DNA from: Clostridiales bacterium UBA1775
Lineage (GTDB): Bacteria; Bacillota; Clostridia; Monoglobales; Firm-18
DNA: 52,557 nucleotides
Reading direction: 5' to 3'
Assembly: GCA_002314595.1 (NCBI GenBank)
Contig: DCGP01000002.1
Location: 7,877 to 60,433, forward strand
The notes beneath the pieces were generated by a model. The model did no database searches. It had not been told where the DNA came from and saw only the letters and a list, made by a program, of their open reading frames with translations. Positions 44,232 to 52,535 of the stretch are shown piece by piece. Made by a program: the position numbers and the translations under genes. Every line of letters begins with the position of its first letter. Position 1 is the first letter of the stretch.

Positions 44232-46508
44232 ATGAAAAAGAAATTAGTTTCAGTTTTGGCAATAGGTCTTACAGTTACAACATTGCTTACACAAACATGC
44301 TTTGCTGCCGCTGCTCGTATTACCGAGGATGCTCTTATTGAAGCTGCAAATGCAACAGACCTAAAAACCTTGGAAAAACTTGTTAGAACAGATGAAACAG
44401 ATATCGTTGACGAAACAGTTGATTGTACACTTGTTATGGATGAAAGCACTGAGCCATATGTTTACGACCTTCCAACCGGTATGATGGGTATGCAGTTTGA
44501 AGCAGACCGTGGTGTTAGCATTATGGTTGACACAAACGAAAACATAAAGGATAACTTTAAAGAACTTAACAAAGAACTTTTTAGAATGCCTATTTGTAGA
44601 TGGGGTGGTGGTTCTGCCAACGGTTACAATCTTGCAAAATGGATTGTGCCAAAGAGCCAACGTCAAAACACAACTGTACTTAAAGACATTGGTTATGAAC
44701 AATATTTCCTTGATAAAGTAATCCCGGATACTGCTCCTGCAAATGATACAACTTACGGTATTATTTCTTGGATGAAATTGATGGTTGAAAACAACCCTGA
44801 TATCCTATTTGATATTACAATTCCTATCGAGCGTCAATATCCGGAAGATACAGTTAACTTCTGTCATTTCTGTATGGACCCTAACGGTTCTTCAGAATGG
44901 GCGATTTTAAGAGAATCATACGGATTTAAAAAACCACTTCCAATTTATTCGTTGGAGCTTGGTAACGAGTTGTACTTCTTCGAAACTCCTGCTACAAAGG
45001 AATACGAAGAAAGAGCTACAAAATGGTACATTGAAACAGCCTTAAAGCACGCTGATGCAGTAACTGCTATTTGGCCTGATATTAAGATGCTTGGTTGTAT
45101 CGACTGTAACTCAGACCGTGGTGGTTTTGAAGAATGGAACAGACCTATTATTCGTGAAATGGCTAAAGCAGGTTACAAATACTTTGCCTTCCACTTGTAC
45201 TATTCAGGTTATGAGCTTTCATACACTCAACCGTGGATTGACGCTACTATGAGAATAGCAGAAGAAGAGCTTGGCCCTAACCACGGCGTAATGCTTTGTA
45301 TGACAGAGCATGCTAAATGGGGTACAGCGTGTGGTGTTGGACGTATGGCATTACAGTCAGGTCTTGCAACAGCACAGTATATTAACAGAATGTATCAGCT
45401 TGGATTTGTTGACTTTGCTACTTACCACTGTGGTTTCACAGGTACAGGATTAGGTTCAAAATGGGCTTGGGTAACTGTAAACTTAGGTAATGTAGATAAA
45501 GACTTAGTTTATACATCATTACAACCGGTATACAAGATTTATACTGAAAATATGGGTGATAGAATTATCCCACTTACTCAACAGGGTGAAAGCCCATACG
45601 TATTAACTGATAACTATGCTTATAAGTTCTCTGCATTGGCATCAGCTAAGGGTAAGAAACAACTTGTATTGTTCTTAAACAACAGAATGCCGTATACTGA
45701 TGTAAATGTTAGCTTTAACTTTAAGAACACATATACAGTAAAGAAAGAAATTACATTTACAGCACCAAACTTTATGTCATTTGCTGTAACAAAGGATACA
45801 ATGGATGTATGGCAGTACAATGAAAAGGAAGTTAATATTCCTAACTGTACTTCATACCACGTTCCTACCAAGACACTTATGTGCTTGATTTTGGAAAGTG
45901 ACCAACAAATTGGTAGTTCAACAGTTGCAGGTGAAGGCGAGGTAACATATACAGGTGAAAATAAATACTTCACAGATATTGATTACAACTGGGCAAGTAA
46001 TGAAATTAACATTCTTGCAGATGAAGGCATCATCAGTGGTGAAGGCGATGGCAAATACAACCCTGAAGCACTTATCAGCAAGGCAGATTTTTCAGCATTG
46101 TTTACAAAGGCTATGAATGTTGGTGTTGTGGAAAATACATCACAGGTATTTAATGACGTTAAACCGTCGGATTGGTTCTATAATATTGCTAATACATTAG
46201 CATTAAAGGGAATTGTTAGAAAGACAGATAGTTTTAATTCTGACGCTCCTATTGATATCAGTGATGCAATTTGCATGTTGTATACATTTGCAAACGGCAA
46301 ACCTTCTACAAATGTAGCAGGTTATGAAGGCACATACAACTGGTACAAGAACTTAAGTTCAAATGAAAAGAATGCTTTCGGTTATGCTATTGATAACGGA
46401 TTGCTTACAAAGTTATTTGAACACAAGGATTTTGATAAGTCCGTTGGTATTACACGTGCAGAAGCAGCGGCTTTGATTTACAGATTTAGATTACATTATG
46501 GTATTTAA
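44232..46508 (+). CDS. SLH-anchored GH-A-like glycosidase (paralog 8)
   Basis: A 758-residue exported protein with a signal peptide (1-25), a catalytic barrel of the same family as the seven giants (about 27-560) and an SLH region (577-758). Predicted acid/base is Glu246 in LELGNELYFF and nucleophile Glu359 in MTEHAKW; the strand-2 motif is CRWGGGSAN. It has none of the lectin, beta, Big2 or tail modules, and instead SLH repeats nearly the same as the 227-residue protein upstream. It is the only enzyme here fixed to the cell wall by its own domain, and the most divergent barrel. It lies in a tight operon (18 bp upstream gap, GGAGG at 44219-44223). Substrate unknown. Confidence 0.85.
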   Translation: MKKKLVSVLAIGLTVTTLLTQTCFAAAARITEDALIEAANATDLKTLEKLVRTDETDIVDETVDCTLVMDESTEPYVYDLPTGMMGMQFEADRGVSIMVDTNENIKDNFKELNKELFRMPICRWGGGSANGYNLAKWIVPKSQRQNTTVLKDIGYEQYFLDKVIPDTAPANDTTYGIISWMKLMVENNPDILFDITIPIERQYPEDTVNFCHFCMDPNGSSEWAILRESYGFKKPLPIYSLELGNELYFFETPATKEYEERATKWYIETALKHADAVTAIWPDIKMLGCIDCNSDRGGFEEWNRPIIREMAKAGYKYFAFHLYYSGYELSYTQPWIDATMRIAEEELGPNHGVMLCMTEHAKWGTACGVGRMALQSGLATAQYINRMYQLGFVDFATYHCGFTGTGLGSKWAWVTVNLGNVDKDLVYTSLQPVYKIYTENMGDRIIPLTQQGESPYVLTDNYAYKFSALASAKGKKQLVLFLNNRMPYTDVNVSFNFKNTYTVKKEITFTAPNFMSFAVTKDTMDVWQYNEKEVNIPNCTSYHVPTKTLMCLILESDQQIGSSTVAGEGEVTYTGENKYFTDIDYNWASNEINILADEGIISGEGDGKYNPEALISKADFSALFTKAMNVGVVENTSQVFNDVKPSDWFYNIANTLALKGIVRKTDSFNSDAPIDISDAICMLYTFANGKPSTNVAGYEGTYNWYKNLSSNEKNAFGYAIDNGLLTKLFEHKDFDKSVGITRAEAAALIYRFRLHYGI

Positions 46509-46528
46509 TAGAACGGAGGAATAAGAGA

Positions 46529-49507
46529 ATGAATAAAACAATTTCTAAAAAATTGCTTTGCGTTTTAGTTGTATTTACACTTTTGATTTCTCAATTTGCT
46601 GTTGTTTCTTATGCAGCAAAGGAAATTGAAAAAGGTAAGGACGAAGCAGCAGCAGTAGCCGGTTATAATGTTATTAACGCTATTACCGACTATTCAACAT
46701 ACGGTGCCAGAGACTCATTTGAAATGTCTGCAGCAGAATATGCAGCAACAAGTAATTTTTCTGATGTAGAAGACTCAGCACTTTTATCAAAACTTGCTTT
46801 CTTGTATGAACTTGGTTTCATTACAAAGGCAGATGATGGTCTTTACAGACCGGCAGACAAGGTTACAAGAATTGAGCTTGTAACAACATTATTAAAGCTT
46901 TTAAATGTTAAGGTTACTGAACTTTCAGAAGCATATGTTAACTTCTATGATATTCCAAAGGATTATGAATATTTTAACGAAGTAAACACAGCTTGTTCAA
47001 TGAAACTAATCAACGGCTTTGATGACAACACATTTAAGCCAAACGATTACATTTCATCACAAGACTTCTTAACAATTTTAGTTCGTGCATTAGGTTATAA
47101 TATGGATGCACAACAACATGGCGGTTACCCAATGGGTTACCTTTACGAAGCAAATTCAATTGGTCTTTTAAACAGTGTATCATTAGCTTCAGCAGATGAA
47201 ATTTCACGTGCAGAAGCCGGTTACATTTACTATAACTTCTTACATTCAAAGGTTCAAAAGCAAACAGTTTATGGTCAAATGTTAGAATACAGTAAAGACA
47301 CAAATGTTTTAGAAGAATACCACGATATCTACAAGAAAACAGGTAGAGTTTTAGCTACTGAATTCTCAGGTCTTGGTACAACTCCTGCAACAAAAGAAGG
47401 ATATATCAACATTAGTAACAAGCTTTACAAGTGTGATTTATCATCACAATTTGCATTACTTACATACGAAGTAGACTATTACTATTACAGCGTACCTGAA
47501 GAATCAGATGATGTTGTTAAATATATGGTAAAGTCTAAAAACAACGAAGAAATAATGATTCAATCAGAAGATATTATTTCATATAAGAATAATGTTTTAA
47601 CATTCTATGATAAGAATAAAAAGAAGACTGAAGAGGTTGATATTGACCACAATGTATTCTACAATGGTATTTTAATCAATGATTATGATGAATCAACGTT
47701 CGTTCCAAAGACAGGTTATATTAAGCTTGTAAAAGATATTGCTACAGAAGATTATAAATATGTATTTATTTCAAGCTTCTTTAACTACTATGTATCAGGC
47801 TTGTCATTAAATGGTACAAAGCTTACATTTGAAACACCTAATACAGTAGATTTGTTAGAAATCGACCTTGAAGAAATCAAATGGGAACTTTACGATAAAA
47901 ACGGTAAGCTTACAGCAGGTGTTGGTGTAACAGAAACATTTAACGCCGATGGTATTAAGATTAAGTCTTACTCATTACCACCGATTCCTTCAAACAGCTT
48001 AATCAGTATCTTTACAGATAAGATGGTTTACAAGAATGGACACTATTCAGTTGGCGATAATGCTAAATACGTTAAGGTTTATATGAACTCTGAAAACGTA
48101 ACAGGCGATATTTCAAGTATTGATTATGACGAAAGCGGCAGATTAGATTCTGTTGTTATTGACTCAACAAATTATTATGTATCAAAGGATAACTTCCTAA
48201 ACGAAAAAGGTACATCAATTAAAGTAGGTCAAAAAGGTACTTTCAACCTTGATTTTGATGGTAAGTTAGCATCATTTTCAGTTGCTGAAGGTTCAGCAGA
48301 ATATGAATATGCTTATTTGATAAATGCATTCTTAAATAACGGACTTGCTAAATCAATCGACTTTAAGCTTATGAAGCTTGATGGTGCAATCGCTGTATAC
48401 AATTCTGCTAAAAACCTTAAAATTAACGATGTAAAATACACTAACCTAAAACAAGCTATGAAGAAGCTTCAAGATTCAGCAGCATTGCTTGAACCTACAT
48501 TTACAATTTCACAGCTTGTAAAAGTTAAATTTAATGCAAATGAAGAAGTTTCAGACCTTCAAGTTGTTAGACAAATTGGTTCTGCTCAAGACCCGGATAA
48601 TTCAGATGAATTAGTATGTAACGCTGTAAGAAAAGAATATGGTTCATACAGTTATGGTGGTAACTCACTATATACAAATACCGGTTCTTTGGTTATGGAC
48701 GGTGTAACAAAGACAAATCAAACAATCGCTCTTTATGGTAAACCTAATAAGATTTTAGTTTGCCCAAGTACAGAAACTTTTGAAGATAAAGACTATACAG
48801 TTGCACAAAGCTGGAAGCCTGATAAAACAGATAAGACTCTTGATGTATTTGACGTTGACGAAGGCTTAACACCTAAAGTTGTTATTTCCTACGAAACACT
48901 TTCAGATGAAGAATTCGATGTTCCATTCATCTTTGTTGATTCAATTTCAAAGGGTGTTGATGAAGAAGGAGCAGTTGTAGACGTTCTTAACGGTTGGTCA
49001 GGTTTCGGTGAAGTTAAGTACTACTGCAATAAGATTGATTTATTAAAGAACTGTAAACGTGGCGACCTTATTACAATCTATGGTGATAAGAAAACTAAGA
49101 CTATTAAATCTTATGAAAAATTCTACAATGTGTTTGATGTATTAAATGGTGATTATTCATTGCCACAACAAGGCTATAAAGATGTTAGTGGTATGAGAGT
49201 TGCACAATTTGAAAACTACTATTACACATCAGGTAACAGAATGTTAGTTCTTCAAACAGGTGCTGAAGGTGAAGATAACAAGCGCGCTTACCAACGTGTA
49301 TTCCACTGGACAACAACATCAAACGTATTAAGATATGGTATCTTGACAGTTACTATTGATGATGATAATAAAATTGAATACAAGACCGGTGGTCCTGCTG
49401 ATTTGCATCCTGCTAAGAACTATGGACATAAGAACAGTTCAAAGATTCTTATTATGGAAACATCTGAATCTATCATCAAGTATATGTTAATCGTTAACAG
49501 AAAATAG
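46529..49507 (+). CDS. Large SLH-domain surface protein (possible S-layer component)
   Basis: A 992-residue exported protein with a signal peptide (about 1-29) and an N-terminal SLH region (about 70-240; LYRPADKVTRIELVTTLL, FKPNDYISSQDFLTILVRAL, EISRAEAGYIYYNF). The remaining 750 residues are rich in beta-forming and Tyr/Lys/Asp residues, and I recognise no domain in them. N-terminal SLH with a long unknown ectodomain is a common layout of S-layer and S-layer-associated proteins. It closes the operon led by paralog 7, after a 20-bp gap and a GGAGG site. It could form a lattice component or a support for the enzymes, or carry a new activity; none of these is proven. Confidence 0.8.
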   Translation: MNKTISKKLLCVLVVFTLLISQFAVVSYAAKEIEKGKDEAAAVAGYNVINAITDYSTYGARDSFEMSAAEYAATSNFSDVEDSALLSKLAFLYELGFITKADDGLYRPADKVTRIELVTTLLKLLNVKVTELSEAYVNFYDIPKDYEYFNEVNTACSMKLINGFDDNTFKPNDYISSQDFLTILVRALGYNMDAQQHGGYPMGYLYEANSIGLLNSVSLASADEISRAEAGYIYYNFLHSKVQKQTVYGQMLEYSKDTNVLEEYHDIYKKTGRVLATEFSGLGTTPATKEGYINISNKLYKCDLSSQFALLTYEVDYYYYSVPEESDDVVKYMVKSKNNEEIMIQSEDIISYKNNVLTFYDKNKKKTEEVDIDHNVFYNGILINDYDESTFVPKTGYIKLVKDIATEDYKYVFISSFFNYYVSGLSLNGTKLTFETPNTVDLLEIDLEEIKWELYDKNGKLTAGVGVTETFNADGIKIKSYSLPPIPSNSLISIFTDKMVYKNGHYSVGDNAKYVKVYMNSENVTGDISSIDYDESGRLDSVVIDSTNYYVSKDNFLNEKGTSIKVGQKGTFNLDFDGKLASFSVAEGSAEYEYAYLINAFLNNGLAKSIDFKLMKLDGAIAVYNSAKNLKINDVKYTNLKQAMKKLQDSAALLEPTFTISQLVKVKFNANEEVSDLQVVRQIGSAQDPDNSDELVCNAVRKEYGSYSYGGNSLYTNTGSLVMDGVTKTNQTIALYGKPNKILVCPSTETFEDKDYTVAQSWKPDKTDKTLDVFDVDEGLTPKVVISYETLSDEEFDVPFIFVDSISKGVDEEGAVVDVLNGWSGFGEVKYYCNKIDLLKNCKRGDLITIYGDKKTKTIKSYEKFYNVFDVLNGDYSLPQQGYKDVSGMRVAQFENYYYTSGNRMLVLQTGAEGEDNKRAYQRVFHWTTTSNVLRYGILTVTIDDDNKIEYKTGGPADLHPAKNYGHKNSSKILIMETSESIIKYMLIVNRK

Positions 49508-49511
49508 TTTT

Positions 49512-49624
49512 GGGAAATATAAAAATTGCCCGGAACGCAAAAATAAGTTAAAAATAAGTTATTGAATAAATAATGAATTTTAAATACTATACTTATGCTA
49601 AATGTGTAAGTATAGTATTTTTTT
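49512..49624. repeat. Direct repeat copy A, containing the operon terminator
   Basis: It begins GGGAAATATAAAAATTGCCC and runs into the hairpin terminator at 49580-49624. It repeats as copy B at 49744-49846 with a few substitutions and a short duplication (AAAATAAGTT twice) in copy A only. Confidence 0.88.
49580..49624 (+). terminator. Intrinsic terminator ending the enzyme/SLH operon
   Basis: The same hairpin as 6640-6683, with arms AATACTATACTTA and TAAGTATAGTATT, then TTTTTT. Confidence 0.9.
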
Positions 49625-49628
49625 CAGG

Positions 49629-49741
49629 TTTGGAAATAGAAATTTTTGCTATGAACAAATTTTACCTCTCGGCGTACCTTTGTACGCCTTCGGGTCGCAG
49701 GCTTTAAATTTGTCCATTCCAAACAATTTTTCCTATTTCCC
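49629..49741. repeat. Palindromic element between the two direct repeats
   Basis: About 113 bp with imperfect outer arms: GGAAATAG (49632-49639) pairs with CTATTTCC (49733-49740), and ACAAATTT pairs with AAATTTGT further in. A perfect inner hairpin, GGCGTAC (49671-49677) with GTACGCC (49682-49688), lies at the centre. The centre (CCTTCGGGTCGCAGGC) is much richer in G+C than its surroundings. There is no ORF. It could be a small non-autonomous repeat or a structured RNA. Confidence 0.6.
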
Positions 49742-49743
49742 AA

Positions 49744-49846
49744 GGGAAATATAAAAATTGCCCGGAACGCAAGAATAAGTTCTTGAATAAATAATGAATT
49801 TTAAATACTATGCTTATGCTAAACGTGTAGGTATAGTATTTTTTTT
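49744..49846. repeat. Direct repeat copy B, containing a second terminator hairpin
   Basis: Repeats copy A (49512-49624). Its hairpin at 49801-49846 has compensating or tolerated changes in the stem (TACTATGCTTATG against CGTGTAGGTATAGTA) and ends in eight T. Confidence 0.88.
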
Positions 49847-49867
49847 AATTAAAAATGTAAAGTATGC

Positions 49868-49896
49868 TTGACATTTATCAAACCATGCTATATAAT
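49868..49896 (+). promoter_or_regulatory. Consensus promoter for the XRE regulator gene
   Basis: TTGACA (49868-49873), a 17-bp spacer and TATAAT (49891-49896), a full consensus match. Confidence 0.92.
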
Positions 49897-49920
49897 ATAT
49901 GTAAAGTTAACTTTACATAT
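49897..49920. promoter_or_regulatory. 24-bp perfect palindrome, likely autoregulatory operator
   Basis: Half-site ATATGTAAAGTT followed by its exact reverse complement, directly abutting the -10 box. A further half-site, ATGTAAAGTAT, lies at about 49855 just upstream of the -35. This placement fits repression by the XRE protein encoded next. Confidence 0.7.
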
Positions 49921-49931
49921 TAAAATAGGAG

Positions 49932-50138
49932 ATGGTTAATATTAAAAATAAGATTGCTGAATTTAGAAAAATAAAAGATATTACTCAACAGCAGTTGGCA
50001 GACAAGGTTGGAGTATCTCGTCAAACAATTATTTCGTTAGAAAACGGGAAGTACAATCCGTCAATAAATTTGGCATATTGTATTTCAAGATTGTTTGATA
50101 AATCTATCGAAGAGGTTTTTATTTTTGAGGAGGAATAA
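49932..50138 (+). CDS. XRE-family helix-turn-helix transcriptional regulator
   Basis: A 68-residue single-domain HTH protein. The core QQQLADKVGVSRQTIISLENGKYNPS and the ending IEEVFIFEEE are typical of the short XRE repressors that are paired with a small membrane protein gene. The start is uncertain: AGGAG (49927-49931) touches the ATG at 49932, which is too close, and no other ATG follows before the HTH; an ATT at 49941 would be better spaced. It probably binds the 24-bp palindrome at its own promoter. The membrane-protein gene begins 4 bp after its stop codon, so the two are co-transcribed. Confidence 0.9.
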   Translation: MVNIKNKIAEFRKIKDITQQQLADKVGVSRQTIISLENGKYNPSINLAYCISRLFDKSIEEVFIFEEE

Positions 50139-50142
50139 TTTT

Positions 50143-50538
50143 ATGAACATTAAAACAAAAATAATTTTAGGCGAAATAATCAAGTTGGTTTTAGCAGCTA
50201 CATTTATGCTTATGGGCTATGGAAAAAATGATGAAGTATTTTCAATCGGCATTGTAATTCTTGTTATTATAGTTGTAAGATTACCAATGAATATACGATT
50301 ACTTTGTAATGAAGAGAAGCTTAAAGCATTTCAAATCGCCTCAAAAGATGAAAGGAATGTTTATATATCCAACAAGTCCTATGCAATGGCTTTTTGGATT
50401 TCGGTACTTGCTGAATGGGTTGCTTTTATGGTGATGATGTTTTTAAATATTAAAGAGCATACTTTTTTGGCATATATTATTTGCATTCAGTTGTTATTAT
50501 ATGTTATAATAAGAATGATATATAACAGAAAGTACTAA
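50143..50538 (+). CDS. Small membrane protein partnered with the XRE regulator
   Basis: A 131-residue protein with four predicted membrane segments (around residues 7-25, 30-47, 75-98 and 103-124) and a cytoplasmic-type loop containing ASKDERNVYISNKSYAMAF. The KDER-type loop and the pairing with a short XRE gene recall small DUF-type (for example DUF2178-like) membrane proteins of Bacillota, but I am not certain of the family. ATG 50143 is chosen over an in-frame ATG at 50095, which lies inside the upstream gene; GAGGAGG at 50127-50133 supports it. The function is unknown; it may sense envelope state or modulate the regulator. Confidence 0.8.
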   Translation: MNIKTKIILGEIIKLVLAATFMLMGYGKNDEVFSIGIVILVIIVVRLPMNIRLLCNEEKLKAFQIASKDERNVYISNKSYAMAFWISVLAEWVAFMVMMFLNIKEHTFLAYIICIQLLLYVIIRMIYNRKY

Positions 50539-50548
50539 GGGGAACGCT

Positions 50549-51238
50549 ATGCTTAACAAATTGTTTGATAAATATGACAGTATCATTGCCATTGATACCG
50601 AAACCACAGGTCTTGATTTTAAATACGACAAAATCATTGAGCTTTCGGCAGTAAAGCTTATAAACAACAGTGGCAAGGTAAGGATTACAGATGAACTTGA
50701 CGAATTTATTCTGTTGCCTGAGGGCAGAATTATTCCACCTGAGGTTGAAAAATTGACAGGTATTACAAATGCAATATTAAAAAAAGAAGGAAAACCACAA
50801 AGTGAGGTTTGCAAACAATTTGCTGATTTATTTAAAGAGGATAAAATATTATTGGTGGCATACAATGCACAGTTTGATATGAACTATTTGTATTATTTTT
50901 TAAAGGAAAATAACAAGGTTGATATTTTAAAGAAAATCAATATGTTAGATGCCTATACAATTTACAGAGACAGGCACGAATACCCTCACAAATTATGCAA
51001 TGCAATAGAACAGTACGGTCTTTTGGGTGTTGTTAAAAATAGTCATAGAGCAATTGATGATACAATTGCTCTTGTAGAGGTATTAAAAGCAATGGAAGCA
51101 GAATGTCCTGACCTTGAAATGTATATCAATCTGTTTGGATACAATCCAAAATACGGTGTAAGCGGTACTAAAATTTCTTCTGTTACATACAAACCACAAT
51201 CTTACGACAGATTGATAAAATTATATTTACAAAAATAA
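50549..51238 (+). CDS. DnaQ-like 3'-5' exonuclease (DEDDh family)
   Basis: A 229-residue protein with the exonuclease motifs of PolC/epsilon-type proofreading domains: Exo I IAIDTETTGLDF (Asp16, Glu18), Exo II AYNAQFDMNYL (Asp110) and Exo III HRAIDDTIAL (His166, Asp170). These are the five residues needed to hold two metal ions and hydrolyse DNA or RNA 3' ends. There is no polymerase or helicase domain, so it is a stand-alone exonuclease rather than PolC. About 50 C-terminal residues after the domain are of no recognised type. It lies 10 bp after the membrane-protein gene and 11 bp before the ClC gene; the three may be one transcript but share no obvious pathway. Confidence 0.9.
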   Translation: MLNKLFDKYDSIIAIDTETTGLDFKYDKIIELSAVKLINNSGKVRITDELDEFILLPEGRIIPPEVEKLTGITNAILKKEGKPQSEVCKQFADLFKEDKILLVAYNAQFDMNYLYYFLKENNKVDILKKINMLDAYTIYRDRHEYPHKLCNAIEQYGLLGVVKNSHRAIDDTIALVEVLKAMEAECPDLEMYINLFGYNPKYGVSGTKISSVTYKPQSYDRLIKLYLQK

Positions 51239-51249
51239 GCGGTGATTAT

Positions 51250-52512
51250 TTGGAAAAGTTTAAAAAAGTTGTAAAGGAAAAATCTATTGGTTCATATACT
51301 TACATAAAGTCATTTGTTAAATGGATTATTATTGCAATAGTAACCGGTTTAATCGGTGGTGTGGTAGGCTCTGCATTTCATAAGAGTGTTGACTACGTTA
51401 CATCTGTTAGGACAGCAAACAACTGGCTTGTGTATTTATTGCCGATTGGTGGTGTGATAATTGTTTTTTTGTATCACGTTACCAAACGAAATGAGGGAAC
51501 AGACAGAGTAATAGAGTCTGTAAGAACAGATAAAAAAGTGCCTATTTTAATGGCACCCTTAATATTTATTAGCACAGTAATAACACACCTTTTAGGTGGT
51601 TCTGCCGGCAGAGAAGGTGCAGCATTGCAATTAGGAGGAAGTATAGGCTATAAGGTTGGAGAATTGTTCCGTCTTGATGACAAGGATATGCACTTGGTTG
51701 TAATGCTTGGAATGAGCGGAGTGTTTTCTGCTTTGTTTGGCACACCATTAACTGCAACATTATTTGCGCTTGAAGTTATTAGCGTTGGTGTAATATATTA
51801 TGTGGCACTTGTGCCTTGCTTGGTTTCCTCACTTGTGGCATATGAAATAGCATTGTCATTTAAAATTACACCTGTCAAATTTGATAATATTATTTTTCAA
51901 CCAATTACAGCAACTACTACAATTAAGGTTATAGTTTTATCACTTTTGTGTGCAATAGTCAGTATTTTGTTTTGCACAGCAATTAAAAAATGCAATAAAT
52001 ATTTTACAAAATTTATAAAAAATGATTATTTAAGAGCAATTATCGGTGGTATTGCTGTAATATTGCTTACACTTGCAGTTGGAACTAACGATTACAACGG
52101 CGCAGGTATGAATATCATTGCCGATGCAATGTCAGGAAATGCACAGCCATTTGCTTTCGCATTTAAAATAATCTTTACTGTAATTACAATTAGTGCCGGA
52201 TTTAAGGGTGGTGAAATCGTCCCAACATTCTTTATAGGTGCAACATTTGGTTGTGTAATGGGAGGATTGTTAGGACTAAATCCAAGCTATGGTGCTGCAA
52301 TAGGTTTTGTTGCACTATTTTGCGGAGTTGTTAATTGCCCTATTGCATCAATTATGCTTGCGTTAGAGGTATTTGGCTCTCAATCAATACTATTGTTTGC
52401 TCTTTCCTGTGGTGTGAGTTATATGATGTCAGGCTATTACGGACTTTATAAGACACAAAAGATTATGTATTCAAAGACGGAGGCAACGTTTATAAATATA
52501 AATACAAAGTAA
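51250..52512 (+). CDS. ClC-family anion transporter, probably of the fluoride (CLC-F) type
   Basis: A 420-residue polytopic membrane protein of usual prokaryotic ClC length. The gating-glutamate motif is GGSAGREGAALQ (Glu122), with Ala in place of the Pro of GREGP. SALFGTPLTATLFALEV and FKGGEIVPTFFIGATFG are the other pore motifs. The canonical Cl-selective GSGIP loop is missing (GLIGGVVGSA instead). This combination resembles the fluoride/proton antiporter clade as I recall it, so fluoride export is inferred; chloride exchange is the alternative. The proposed start is TTG at 51250, with GGTGA at 51241-51245; no ATG is nearer. No fluoride riboswitch is visible upstream. Confidence 0.85.
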   Translation: MEKFKKVVKEKSIGSYTYIKSFVKWIIIAIVTGLIGGVVGSAFHKSVDYVTSVRTANNWLVYLLPIGGVIIVFLYHVTKRNEGTDRVIESVRTDKKVPILMAPLIFISTVITHLLGGSAGREGAALQLGGSIGYKVGELFRLDDKDMHLVVMLGMSGVFSALFGTPLTATLFALEVISVGVIYYVALVPCLVSSLVAYEIALSFKITPVKFDNIIFQPITATTTIKVIVLSLLCAIVSILFCTAIKKCNKYFTKFIKNDYLRAIIGGIAVILLTLAVGTNDYNGAGMNIIADAMSGNAQPFAFAFKIIFTVITISAGFKGGEIVPTFFIGATFGCVMGGLLGLNPSYGAAIGFVALFCGVVNCPIASIMLALEVFGSQSILLFALSCGVSYMMSGYYGLYKTQKIMYSKTEATFININTK

Positions 52513-52535
52513 CATTATAAAAAGGTTGTAGAAAA

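Noticed and set aside
12983..49507. A cellulosome-type system
   Set aside because: I looked for dockerin calcium-loop repeats and cohesin-like domains; none of the termini or linkers show them. The only anchors visible are SLH repeats.
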